Positions 25,975 through 35,699 of a stretch of 64,000 nt of DNA are shown here, in pieces. Under the pieces are notes generated by a model, which saw nothing but the letters and a program-made list of their open reading frames with translations, was not told the origin of the DNA and did no database searches. Origin of the DNA: SAR202 cluster bacterium Casp-Chloro-G2 (lineage in GTDB: Bacteria > Chloroflexota > Dehalococcoidia > Lucifugimonadales > UBA3495); NCBI GenBank assembly GCA_002816575.1, contig MUCI01000023.1, positions 16,934 through 80,933 on the forward strand, written 5' to 3'. The position numbers and the translations under genes are program-made. Numbering within the stretch: the stretch's first letter is position 1; the number at the start of each line of letters is the position of its first letter.

Positions 25975-26880
25975 TCAGCGGAGGGCGTCGATAGCTGGGA
26001 GCAGATCGGGCGGGAGGCTACTACGGAACTCTAGGGGTTCTCCGCTCAGCGGGTGGTTGAAGCCCAGGTGGAAGGCGTGCAGGAAGTGGCGGTCGACCAA
26101 GGGACTGGCTTTGCCGTAGGTGGTGTCGCCGACCAGCGGATGGCCGATGTGCGCCATGTGTACCCTGATCTGGTGGGTGCGGCCGGTCTCCAGGTAAAGC
26201 TCCAACAGACTGTGTTCGCGGAAGCTCTCCCGCACGGTGTAGCTGGTCCGGGCCTCTTTCCCCCCAACAACCACCGCCATGCGGGTGCGGCGGCGCGGGT
26301 GGCGGCCGATGGGAGCGTCCACCTTGCCATTGGATGGGGTTGGTTTCCCTTCGACCAGGCCCAGGTAACCCTTGGTGACCCGGCGGGCCTTGATCTGGGC
26401 GGAGAGGTCGGTGTGAGCCTCGTGGGTCTTGGCCACCATCATCAACCCCGAGGTGTCCTTGTCCAGACGGTGCACTATGCCGGGCCGTATCTCGCCGCCG
26501 ATGCCCTTGATGTCGGGACACATGGCCAGCAGGGCGTTGACCAAGGTGCTGTCGGGATGCCCCGGTCCGGGATGGACGGCCAGCCCGGCGGGTTTGTCGA
26601 TCACCACCAAATATTGGTCCTGGTAGACCACGTTCACCGGGATGTCTTGGGCCACCACACCGGCGGGCCGGGGCGGCGGGACGGATAGGGTTACCTGGTC
26701 GCCGGACCTGACTTTGTAGGAAGGTTTCGCCGGTGTTCCGTTGACCAGCGCCTGGCCGTCGGCGATCAGACGCTGCAGTTGACTGCGGGTCAGTCCTGTG
26801 TCGAGGCCAACCAGGTATTGGTCCAGGCGGGACTCGCCCTTGGATACTTCAAACCGGTGGACCGCAGTCTTCTCTGTCAT
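25975..26880 (-). CDS. RluD-family rRNA pseudouridine synthase
   Basis: A 301-residue protein with an N-terminal S4 RNA-binding domain (SRLDQYLVGLD...) and the catalytic HRLDKDTSGLMMVAKT motif, whose Asp attacks the uridine. GRTHQIRVHMAHIGHPLVGD is the C-terminal signature. RluD modifies helix 69 of 23S rRNA; RluC or RluA specificity cannot be ruled out. It is preceded by lspA on the same strand with a 52-base gap, an arrangement seen in many bacteria. Confidence 0.9.
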   Translation of the reverse strand: MTEKTAVHRFEVSKGESRLDQYLVGLDTGLTRSQLQRLIADGQALVNGTPAKPSYKVRSGDQVTLSVPPPRPAGVVAQDIPVNVVYQDQYLVVIDKPAGLAVHPGPGHPDSTLVNALLAMCPDIKGIGGEIRPGIVHRLDKDTSGLMMVAKTHEAHTDLSAQIKARRVTKGYLGLVEGKPTPSNGKVDAPIGRHPRRRTRMAVVVGGKEARTSYTVRESFREHSLLELYLETGRTHQIRVHMAHIGHPLVGDTTYGKASPLVDRHFLHAFHLGFNHPLSGEPLEFRSSLPPDLLPAIDALR

Positions 26881-26932
26881 GGCTATCAGAACCCAGGCGG
26901 CAGCTTCACGCCCATGGCGTTAGTCACCGGGG

Positions 26933-27538
26933 TCAATGCGCCGAGCCGATCAACCGCTCTTTCACTCCGCAGGTGGAACACCGCCAGCCGCCGGCCACCG
27001 TGCGCATCTCGCCCTCGCAGACGGGACACCAGCCGTAGCCGCTGGTGGGGGCGGAGGCTTTGGAGCCCCCTTGGTCGGCGATCAGGAAGATGTAGGCCAT
27101 AATCACTAGGCCCGTGATGATTGATGCGTCGGCCATGTTGAAGATCGGCCAGTCGCCCACATCTATGAAATCGGTCACATGGCCCAGCCGCACCCGGTCG
27201 ATCAGATTGCCGAAAGCCCCGCCCACCTGCAATCCCAGGCTAAGCCGCAGGAGGGCGGTCGGGACCCGCTGGCTGCGGTAGATCAAGACCAGGATGGCTA
27301 TCCCAATCGCGGAGACCAGTATCAGAGGCGTGTTCTGGTCCTGAAAGATGCCAAAAGCGCTGCCGGTGTTGAAGGTATGGGTGAAGCGGAAGAAACCGGT
27401 GTCGGGGAACGACTCGCGGAACAATAGTTGGTCCCGGACGATCAGCTTGCTGAACTGGTCGATAACAAAGACGATGATAGCCAGTTGAATCAGGACAAAA
27501 TCTTTGTAGATCGGAGTGCGGGGGTTTTCGGCGCTCAC
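26933..27538 (-). CDS. lspA: Lipoprotein signal peptidase with C-terminal zinc ribbon
   Basis: LspA removes the signal peptide from prolipoproteins in the membrane. The 201-residue protein has four hydrophobic helices, the catalytic aspartates in GNLIDRV and FNMADAS, and the FNTGSAFG loop. An added tail of about 35 residues holds a C171-x2-C174 ... C187-x2-C190 zinc ribbon (CPVCEGEM...WRCSTCG), which standard LspA proteins lack. The ribbon would lie at one membrane face and might bind nucleic acid or protein (inference). Upstream of the RluD-type gene. Confidence 0.93.
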   Translation of the reverse strand: MSAENPRTPIYKDFVLIQLAIIVFVIDQFSKLIVRDQLLFRESFPDTGFFRFTHTFNTGSAFGIFQDQNTPLILVSAIGIAILVLIYRSQRVPTALLRLSLGLQVGGAFGNLIDRVRLGHVTDFIDVGDWPIFNMADASIITGLVIMAYIFLIADQGGSKASAPTSGYGWCPVCEGEMRTVAGGWRCSTCGVKERLIGSAH

Positions 27539-27585
27539 GTTATGGTCTCCGGCTGGATGGGACGGTCCGTTTCAAACTCGGGGCG

Positions 27586-28227
27586 CTACTGATACTTAAG
27601 CTGTTCGGTATAGAACTTGGCGACTTTCGGCACCAGCCGCCCTTCTTGGCCGTACCAAAAATGGTCCACACCGTCGAAGAGCTCAAACTTGGGAGGGTGG
27701 TTGAAACTGGCCAGTTCGGCGCTAAGTTGCTCCGAGTCCACCAGGCGGTCGCGGTCGCCGGTTGTGATGAGCGTGGGCATGTTGGACTCTTTCAGCGGCG
27801 ATCCTTCGATGGCGCGCATGGGCGGAGAAACCAGAACGATGGCGTCGGCCTCGCTGTGCAGTTCGCCATGACCTAAGATAACCGAGGTTCCGAATGAATA
27901 GCCGGTCAGCCCGGTCTTATCGTTGGTGTCGGGCCACGCCTTGATCAGGTCTAGAGCGCCCAAAACCTCCTGGAACTCCTTCTCGCCCTTGGTGTGCTCG
28001 CCCTCGCTGGCGCCAACCCCGCGGAAGTTGAACCGCAGGGTGACGAAACCCTCTTCGACCAGACCCAACGCCAGGGCCAGGACCACATTGTTGTCCATGC
28101 TGCCGCCGTGGAGCGGATGGGGATGGCAGATGACCACGCCCGGCCAAGGGCCTGCGCCGTCAGGCTGGGTTACCACACCTTCGAATGTCAGTCCTTCGGT
28201 CTTGAACGAAACGGCGCTCTGACGCAC
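27586..28227 (-). CDS. Alpha/beta hydrolase (dienelactone-hydrolase-like)
   Basis: A 213-residue hydrolase. The nucleophile elbow is GYSFGTS (about 107-113), the HPHPLHGG segment forms the oxyanion side, and the acid and histidine lie in TTGDRDRLVD and DGVDHFWYG. It resembles the small serine-hydrolase group of KTN/DLH-like proteins; the substrate is unknown. The start is GTG at 28227. It sits upstream of lspA on the same strand with 47 bases between. Confidence 0.8.
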   Translation of the reverse strand: MRQSAVSFKTEGLTFEGVVTQPDGAGPWPGVVICHPHPLHGGSMDNNVVLALALGLVEEGFVTLRFNFRGVGASEGEHTKGEKEFQEVLGALDLIKAWPDTNDKTGLTGYSFGTSVILGHGELHSEADAIVLVSPPMRAIEGSPLKESNMPTLITTGDRDRLVDSEQLSAELASFNHPPKFELFDGVDHFWYGQEGRLVPKVAKFYTEQLKYQ

Positions 28228-28444
28228 GGCGATAACTCCTTGGGTTGGTCTCTTCGGGCTGGTCTCAAGCAGCGTATATCCATCTTAGGTAACCGCCCGA
28301 CCTTTGGCAAGAAAATGGGGCTCTCCCGGGCTGCCTAATTGCAGAAGGCTCCCGGCACCGCCTAACACTGAGGGCACACATGGCTTAGTCGTTCCGGTGG
28401 AGGGCAGCATCCGTTAGTTTCTCAGGCGCAATCCTGCTAGAATA

Positions 28445-28475
28445 CCGGGTAGTTTTTCCGGGTAGTTTTTCCGGG
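28445..28475. repeat. Short tandem repeat CCGGGTAGTTTTT
   Basis: Two direct copies (28445-28457, 28458-28470) plus a partial third CCGGG lie in the leader of the threonine aldolase gene, just after a -10-like TAGAAT at 28438-28443. It may be a slippage product or part of the leader; no function can be assigned. Confidence 0.5.
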
Positions 28476-28514
28476 CCAAATCTACCGAATCATTTCGAGA
28501 AAAGGGATCGTCTA

Positions 28515-29563
<1,049 letters not shown>

Positions 29564-29564
<1 letters not shown>

Positions 29565-30154
29565 TGGCGGAGATAACATTTGAGCGTGGTCACACGGCGC
29601 TACTCATCGCCGATTTCTACGCCGAGATGATGAACACCCTGCCCCACGCCACCGAGCGGGGCGTGGTGGCCAAGGCCGCCGCGGTGCAGGCCGCCGCCCG
29701 GCAGGCCGGAGTCATGGTCTGCTACTGCGCCACCGTGTTCCGGCCGGGCTATCCCGAGATCGGCCAGAGGAACAAGACGTTCAGCCAGCGCAAGGCCTCG
29801 GGCCAGACCGCCAACCCGGACCCCATGGACGTCATCCACCCGTCGGTCAGGCCCCAAGAGGGTGAGGTTGTGGTGGGCAAGCACCGGGTGAACGCCCTCT
29901 ACGGCACCGGACTGGACGTGGCGTTGCGGGCCAACGATATCCGCGACCTGGTGGTCCTGGGCTACGCCACCAGCGGCGTTGTCTTGTCGACCGTCCGCTA
30001 CGGCGCCGACCTGGATTACAACCTTTTCGTGGTCGAGGACTGCTGTTCCGACTCCGACGCCGACGTCCACGATTTCTTGACCCAGCGCATCCTGTCCCGC
30101 CAGGCGGAAGTGTGCGGCTCGGACGATGTTATCCGGGCGTTGGGAGCTATATAG
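29564..30154 (+). CDS. Isochorismatase-like hydrolase lacking the catalytic Cys
   Basis: A 196-residue protein of the cysteine-hydrolase/isochorismatase fold. The Asp (LLIADFYAEM) and Lys (VVGKHRVNAL) of the triad are present, but the usual Cys in ATxxCV is Val (GYATSGVVLST). True isochorismatases such as EntB also lack this Cys, so the protein may be an isochorismatase-type hydrolase rather than a nicotinamidase-type amidase, or inactive. It is coupled to the threonine aldolase, and a small membrane protein follows at once. Confidence 0.8.
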
Positions 30155-30304
30155 TTGGCCGACCTGCCCCCGGATCAGCGTTCTAAGCATGATAGCTCCC
30201 GGCGTTACCAGATTCGCACCCGGTACATCGCCGTCGCCGCGTTGGCCATCGCCATCGGCCACGTTGTCTACGCATTCCTGCGCGACCACGTTTTCGATTA
30301 TTGA
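30155..30304 (+). CDS. Small single-pass membrane protein (49 aa)
   Basis: A 49-residue frame starts at TTG directly after the stop of the isochorismatase-like gene, with GGGAG eight bases upstream. The N-terminal 24 residues are charged and basic (Arg/Lys-rich); residues 25-42 (IAVAALAIAIGHVVYAFL) form one membrane helix; the tail is RDHVFDY. The charge pattern suggests the N-terminus stays in the cytoplasm. Function unknown. It has a good RBS, continues the operon, and a clear helix follows, so I take it to be real. Confidence 0.55.
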   Translation: MADLPPDQRSKHDSSRRYQIRTRYIAVAALAIAIGHVVYAFLRDHVFDY

Positions 30305-30526
30305 TCGCTGATGCCCGCCTGGGACGAGGGTTGCCATGCGGTCCCTTAAACCAATAAGTCACCCGAACCGGCACTACCTGCGGGTTGCCTGCGCCGCGTT
30401 TCGCCATTAATATGCACTCAGATACGCGTCCCGTATCATAAAGACCGACCGGGGCCTCAGTTCGCAGGCTTCGGGCGGATCACTCAATCAAGCGGAGGTG
30501 CTCAGGTTCTAGATCGTATTCTCTCT

Positions 30527-31384
30527 TTGTTTCGCAGCAAGACAGCGGAGCTCGAAATCGAAAAAACAGGCGGGTCATCCCAGCCCGGCGGCACCATGGA
30601 TGTCCAGATCGCGATACGGCCCCGGAAGGGAATGAAGGTCAAGACCGGCCAGGTGGAATTGGTCTGCAACGAGCAATGGTGGGAGAAAGAAACCCCTGGA
30701 GACAGCGGTAGCGGGAAGCTTCAAACGCATTCGGTATTGTCCCAGCCGCTGGTCCAATCTTTTATCGCAGACACAGAAATATCCGCCGCCGAACCGGTCG
30801 TCAGGTACGCAAGATTTCAGATTCCCAAAGAAGTCCCGCCCACGGTCCACGGGTCGGTGGCACAGGTGTCGTGGCAACTCTCCGCCCGGCTGGAGATCGA
30901 GAACGGAAACCCGATCACCGTGTCCCAGGAAGTGACGGTTCTAACTCCTCAGGTGGTCAAGGCCGGACGCAGCGTGGCCTCTCTTTCAGAAGAGGCCATT
31001 TTCACCGATTGCACCCTGGCTCTGGTCTTGGTTAACGACGTGGTCGGCGCTGGCGGCTTCCTCGAGGGTGAACTGCGGGCCAAGGTAAACAGCCCTCAGC
31101 AAGCCAAAGACGTCAGGATGGAGCTGCACAGCTCCGAAAGCGCCGGGGAACGGGAAGTGGAGTCCGTCCGGGAGCGGGTTTCTCTGGTGGCCAACTTACA
31201 GTTGAACACCTCGGATGAGCCCTACGTATGGGCTTTCAGCCTGCCGGTCCCGGCGCAGACCCTGCCGACGGTGAAGAGTGGGCATACCGCGGTGTCGTGG
31301 CGTCTAAAAGCGGTGGTGGACACGGAACAGACCAAAGAGGCCTACCACTTGGAGCGCGACGTCCAGGTATTCACGTCCACGTAG
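30527..31384 (+). CDS. Arrestin-fold protein, Spo0M-like
   Basis: A 285-residue all-beta protein with two tandem beta-sandwich halves (residues 1-150 and 160-285), matching the arrestin-like Spo0M pattern. It has no obvious catalytic residues or membrane segment. The listed start is TTG 30527, but it lacks a Shine-Dalgarno: a strong GGAGG at 30494-30498 instead points at GTT 30506 or CTA 30509, and the frame is open there (LDRILSLFRSK). A non-standard start or a sequence error is possible. It converges on rarA with a 9-base gap. Confidence 0.6.
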   Translation: MFRSKTAELEIEKTGGSSQPGGTMDVQIAIRPRKGMKVKTGQVELVCNEQWWEKETPGDSGSGKLQTHSVLSQPLVQSFIADTEISAAEPVVRYARFQIPKEVPPTVHGSVAQVSWQLSARLEIENGNPITVSQEVTVLTPQVVKAGRSVASLSEEAIFTDCTLALVLVNDVVGAGGFLEGELRAKVNSPQQAKDVRMELHSSESAGEREVESVRERVSLVANLQLNTSDEPYVWAFSLPVPAQTLPTVKSGHTAVSWRLKAVVDTEQTKEAYHLERDVQVFTST

Positions 31385-31393
31385 CGACGCGAC

Positions 31394-32746
31394 TTAGGCG
31401 TCCCCATCGCCGGCCTTGCCATGCCACCAGCGTTCCAACCGCTGGCCGATCTCCCGCTCTGCCCCTTCTTCGCTGGGTTGATAATAACGGCGTCCTTTCA
31501 GGGACGGCGGAAGATACTCTTGTTCCTCGAAATGGCCCTCGAAGTCGTGGGAATACTTGTAGTCTTTGCCGTATCCCATGTCCTGCATCATCCCCGTCAC
31601 GGCGTTGCGCAGGTGAATGGGCACCGGCTCGTTGGCCTGCTCCCGAACGTCGCGCATCGCCTGGTTCAGCGCCGCGTAGGCCGAGTTGCTCTTGGGGGCG
31701 GCGGCCAGATAAACGGTCGCTTCGGCCAGCGCGATCCGTCCCTCGGGCATGCCCAGGAAGTGGACCGCCTGCTGGGCCGCCACCGCCACCGGCAGCGCCT
31801 GCGGGTCGGCCAGGCCGATGTCCTCTGACGCCAGAATCACCAGCCGCCTGGCGATGAACAGCGGGTCCTCTCCCGATTCGACCATCCGCGCCAGCCAGTA
31901 GATGGCGCCGTCTGGCGACGAACCCCGGACCGACTTTATGAACGCCGAGATGGTGTCGTAGTGGCTCTCCCCCGACTTGTCGTACATGGGTGAGCGCCTT
32001 TGGAGGGCATCTGAAACGGTCTCCAGATCTATCACACGCTTGCCATCGGCGCTGGGGGTGCTGGCGTAGGCCGCCGTCTCCAGAGCGTTCAAGGCGATCC
32101 TTGCGTCCCCGTTGGCGATATTCACCAGATGCCCCATCGCGTCATCGGCCAGCGTCGCGTGCATCGGGCCAAGCCCCCGTGCCTGGTCGGCCAGGGCACG
32201 CTGGATGATGGCCTTCATCTGGTCCGGCGTCAGGCTCTGCAGGGTAAACACCCGGCACCGGGACAGCAGCGGGGCGATGACCTCGAATGACGGGTTCTCG
32301 GTGGTGGCGCCGATGAAGGTGATGGTGCCGTCCTCGACATGGGGCAGGATGACGTCCTGCTGGGCTTTGTTGAAGCGGTGAATCTCGTCCACGAAGAGGA
32401 TGGTGGACTGCTGGTGCATCCCCTTCCGGTCTCTTGCCTCACCCACTATGCGGCGCAGGTCGGCCACCCCCGATGTGACGGCGCTGACCGGTTGGAAATC
32501 GGCCTGAGTAGACGTGGCCACGATCCGGGCGAGAGTGGTCTTGCCGGTGCCGGGCGGGCCCCAGAGGATGATGGACGGCAGGCGTCCGGCGGCGATCGAC
32601 TTGAGCAGCACCCGGCCGGGGTCCACGATCTGGTCCTGGCCCACGAACTCGTCAAACGTTTTCGGCCGCATGCGTTCAGCCAGCGGAGCGTCACGCTCGG
32701 CCTGGGCCTTTCTGCCGTGCTCGAACAATGACTCGGAAGTGCTCAT
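31394..32746 (-). CDS. rarA: RarA/MgsA AAA ATPase
   Basis: A 450-residue clamp-loader-like ATPase that acts at stalled replication forks. Walker A is WGPPGTGKTTLAR (about 59-71), Walker B ILFVDEIHRFNKAQQD (about 115-130), with sensor-1 GATTENPSF and the C-terminal MgsA domain RYYQPSEEGAE. It is the last gene of a minus-strand run with the acyl-CoA carboxylase subunit and the LLM enzyme; a functional link with them is not apparent. Confidence 0.93.
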   Translation of the reverse strand: MSTSESLFEHGRKAQAERDAPLAERMRPKTFDEFVGQDQIVDPGRVLLKSIAAGRLPSIILWGPPGTGKTTLARIVATSTQADFQPVSAVTSGVADLRRIVGEARDRKGMHQQSTILFVDEIHRFNKAQQDVILPHVEDGTITFIGATTENPSFEVIAPLLSRCRVFTLQSLTPDQMKAIIQRALADQARGLGPMHATLADDAMGHLVNIANGDARIALNALETAAYASTPSADGKRVIDLETVSDALQRRSPMYDKSGESHYDTISAFIKSVRGSSPDGAIYWLARMVESGEDPLFIARRLVILASEDIGLADPQALPVAVAAQQAVHFLGMPEGRIALAEATVYLAAAPKSNSAYAALNQAMRDVREQANEPVPIHLRNAVTGMMQDMGYGKDYKYSHDFEGHFEEQEYLPPSLKGRRYYQPSEEGAEREIGQRLERWWHGKAGDGDA

Positions 32747-32783
32747 TGGTGTTCACCTCCCACCTGGGCTACTCGAACCGGGA

Positions 32784-33806
32784 CTACTGGAACCGGGGCA
32801 TGACTTCTTTGGCAAATAACCGCATTGAGCTTTGGACCTCGGCGTGGGGAAGCATGCCGCCAATGTTGAACCAGCACATGAACTCCTCCGGCCCGTACAG
32901 GTCCCTGAATCTCTCCAGCTTGGCCGTCACCTGGTCCGGCGTGCCCACGGCGGCGAACTCCTCCATCACACTCTCGGCAGTTAGGGTCGACGCCCGGCTG
33001 GAACCCTTGCTGGCGCCCCTGGCCCGGCCGATGTCCCGGAGCGTGTCCAGGTAGTTGTCGATGGTTTTGGTAAACCCGGCCCTGGCCTCTTTCTCCGAAG
33101 CGGCCACGTGTATCGGGACGTTTACGTTGACCTTCACATCGGCGGCATCGTGGCCGTTCTCCGCCAGTTCCGCCCGGTAAGACGCCAACCCGGCCAGAGC
33201 TCCTTCCCTGCTCACGATGGTCGGCGCAACGAGGATGTTGTGCCCCAACTCGCCGACGATGCCGAAGGTGTCGGCACTGTTGGCGGCCACGTACACCGGA
33301 GGATGGGGCTGCTGCAACGGCTTGGGAATCACGCCGAGGCCATGGGCCTGGAAGTACTTGCCCTGGTAGGTGAAATTATCGTCGGCCCACGAACCCAGCA
33401 CCACCTCCAGCCCTTCCAGAAAGCGGTCCCGGCCCTCTTCCTGGTCGATGCCGTAACCCTCGAAGTGGGTCGGCATGGAACCCCGGCCCACGCCGAAGAT
33501 GGCCCGGCCGTTGGATAGCACATCCAGGGTCGCCACCTCTTCGGCCAGGCGGATGGGCTGGTGCAGCGGGAGCAGGCTGACGGCGTTGCCGATCCGGATG
33601 CGCTTGGTGGCCTGGGCAACAGCCGAGGCGATCATCAACGGGGCCGACATGACCGAGAACCAGGGATTGAAGTGAAGCTCGGCCAGCCAAACTGAGTCAA
33701 AACCAAGTTCATCGGCCAGTTGGCATTGGGCGATGGTGTCCCGGACGCGGGCGGCTGGATCTTGGTCCACCGCGCAAGGGAGTTGGAAAAAGATGCCGAA
33801 CTCCAT
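32784..33806 (-). CDS. LLM-class flavin-dependent oxidoreductase
   Basis: About 340 residues with the bacterial-luciferase-like TIM barrel, starting MEFGIFFQLP and with GRGSMPTHFEGYG and HPPVYVAANSADT flavin-binding regions. These enzymes use FMNH2 or reduced F420. ATG 33806 has GGAGA five bases upstream; ATG 33818 and a longer frame to 33869 lack a ribosome site. A second LLM gene is at 50465. Substrate unknown. Confidence 0.85.
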   Translation of the reverse strand: MEFGIFFQLPCAVDQDPAARVRDTIAQCQLADELGFDSVWLAELHFNPWFSVMSAPLMIASAVAQATKRIRIGNAVSLLPLHQPIRLAEEVATLDVLSNGRAIFGVGRGSMPTHFEGYGIDQEEGRDRFLEGLEVVLGSWADDNFTYQGKYFQAHGLGVIPKPLQQPHPPVYVAANSADTFGIVGELGHNILVAPTIVSREGALAGLASYRAELAENGHDAADVKVNVNVPIHVAASEKEARAGFTKTIDNYLDTLRDIGRARGASKGSSRASTLTAESVMEEFAAVGTPDQVTAKLERFRDLYGPEEFMCWFNIGGMLPHAEVQSSMRLFAKEVMPRFQ

Positions 33807-33977
33807 TGGTGTCTCCATCTGATGGCTTTTGGGGTAGAGCGAATCGCCAGGCCGCAAGCCGTGAACCATGGCGAGCTAGCGGCCCGCCTATTCTAATACA
33901 AACGTATGGGGTCGATTTGCCGCCGCCCCCGTTGATGGATCGGCGAGTCTGAACTGTGGCTGGCCGGTAGCGCCGCC

Positions 33978-35543
33978 CTACAGCGGGATGTTGCCGTGCT
34001 TCTTGGGGGGGAGGCTGTCGCGCTTGTTTTGGAGCATCACCAGAGCTTTGATGATCTGGGTCCGGGTCTCGGCGGGGTCGATCACGTCGTCCAGGAACCC
34101 GCGTCCGGCCGCGATATAGGGCGTGGTGAAGCGGTCTTGGTACTCTTTGATCAACTCTTGGCGCTTGGCGTCCGGGTCATCGGCCTGGGATATCTCGCTG
34201 CGGTAGATTATGTTCACTGCGCCTTCAGCCCCCATGACGGCGATCTCCGCCGATGGCCAGGCGAGGTTGATATCGGAGCGCAGGTGCTTGCTGCTCATCA
34301 CGATGTAGGCCCCGCCGTAGGCCTTGCGGATGATGACCGCGACCTTGGGCACCGTGGCCTCGGCATAGGCGTATATCAGCTTCGCGCCGTGCCGAATTAT
34401 CCCGCCGTATTCCTGCTCCACGCCGGGCATGAAACCGGGGACATCCACCAAGGTCACGATGGGAATGTTGAAACAGTCGCAGAAGCGAATAAAGCGCGCC
34501 GCCTTGGCCGATGCGTCGATATCCAGAACTCCGGCCAAGTACTCGGGCTGGTTGCCCACCAGGCCCACCGCCATTCCGTTCATCCGGGCGAACCCGACCA
34601 CCACGTTGGGCGCGAAGTTCTGATGGACCTCCATGAACTCTTCATCGTCGATGATCTTGTAGATGACCTCCCGCATGTCGTAGGGGCGGTTTGAGTCGTC
34701 GGGAATGAGATATCGCAGGTCGGGTTCGTTCCGGGTCGGCGGGTCGTCCGTGGGGACTTCGGGAATCTCATCCATGTTGTTGCTGGGCAGGAAGCCGAGG
34801 AGGCGGCGCACTTCGTTGATGCACTCCTCTTCAGTCTCGTAGACGAATTGGGCCACACCACTCCGGGTGGCATGGGTCGCCGCGCCACCCAGGTCCTCGT
34901 GGGTCACTTCTTCGCCGGTCACCGCCTTGATGACATCGGGACCGGTGATGTACATCTGGCCCGTGCCTTTGACCATGAAAACGAAGTCGGTGATTGCCGG
35001 AGAGTACACCGCGCCGCCGGCGGAAGGGCCAACGATCACCGATATCTGGGGGATGACGCCTGAATACATGGTGTTGCGGAGGAATATATCGCCGTAGGCC
35101 CCCAGGCTGGTGACCCCTTCTTGGATGCGGGCCCCGCCCGAGTCGTTGAGCCCCACGGCGGGACAGCCGGCCTTGACCGCCAGGTCCAGCATCTTACAGA
35201 TCTTCTGGCTGACCGCCTCCGAAAGGGAGCCGCCCATCACGGTGAAGTCCTGGGCAAAGGCGAAGACCTGCCGGCCCTCCACCAGTCCGTAGCCGGTCAC
35301 TACCGCGTCGCCCAGGATCTTGCGGTCGCCCAGACCGAAGTCGGTTGCCCGGTGGGTGACGAACGGGTCCAACTCCTGGAAGGTGCCGTCGTCCATCAGC
35401 AGGTTCAATCGCTCACGAGCGGTGAGCTTGCCCCGGCTGTGCTGTTGGTCTATCCGGTCCTGGCCGCCGCCTTTCAACGCTTCTTGGCGCATGGCGTCCA
35501 GGGCTTCTATCTTCTCGTCCATCTGCCTTTTTTCCGCAGTCAC
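33978..35543 (-). CDS. Acyl-CoA carboxylase, carboxyltransferase (beta) subunit
   Basis: About 521 residues of the PccB/MmdA type: two crotonase-like carboxyltransferase halves, with LNDSGGARIQEGV (about 138-150), VGPSAGGAVYSPA and IRKAYGGAYIVMSSK motifs. It transfers CO2 from biotin to an acyl-CoA such as propionyl- or acetyl-CoA. The biotin carboxylase and biotin carrier are not in the window. GTG 35543 is chosen because GGGAGG lies four bases upstream; the longer frame to 35618 lacks this. Upstream of the LLM gene on the same strand. Confidence 0.92.
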   Translation of the reverse strand: MTAEKRQMDEKIEALDAMRQEALKGGGQDRIDQQHSRGKLTARERLNLLMDDGTFQELDPFVTHRATDFGLGDRKILGDAVVTGYGLVEGRQVFAFAQDFTVMGGSLSEAVSQKICKMLDLAVKAGCPAVGLNDSGGARIQEGVTSLGAYGDIFLRNTMYSGVIPQISVIVGPSAGGAVYSPAITDFVFMVKGTGQMYITGPDVIKAVTGEEVTHEDLGGAATHATRSGVAQFVYETEEECINEVRRLLGFLPSNNMDEIPEVPTDDPPTRNEPDLRYLIPDDSNRPYDMREVIYKIIDDEEFMEVHQNFAPNVVVGFARMNGMAVGLVGNQPEYLAGVLDIDASAKAARFIRFCDCFNIPIVTLVDVPGFMPGVEQEYGGIIRHGAKLIYAYAEATVPKVAVIIRKAYGGAYIVMSSKHLRSDINLAWPSAEIAVMGAEGAVNIIYRSEISQADDPDAKRQELIKEYQDRFTTPYIAAGRGFLDDVIDPAETRTQIIKALVMLQNKRDSLPPKKHGNIPL

Positions 35544-35699
35544 AACCCCTCCCGAAACATCGCGAACAGGCACGCTCGACCGTGGTTCATAGTAGCAGAC
35601 GCTCCGAACGAGGAGCAAGGAGCCTGGGCGTGCCCCACAGTGATAAAATGGTGGCGTTTCCCTGCAGATCCTCTTTCATTTCCACGGAGTGCCCAAACC

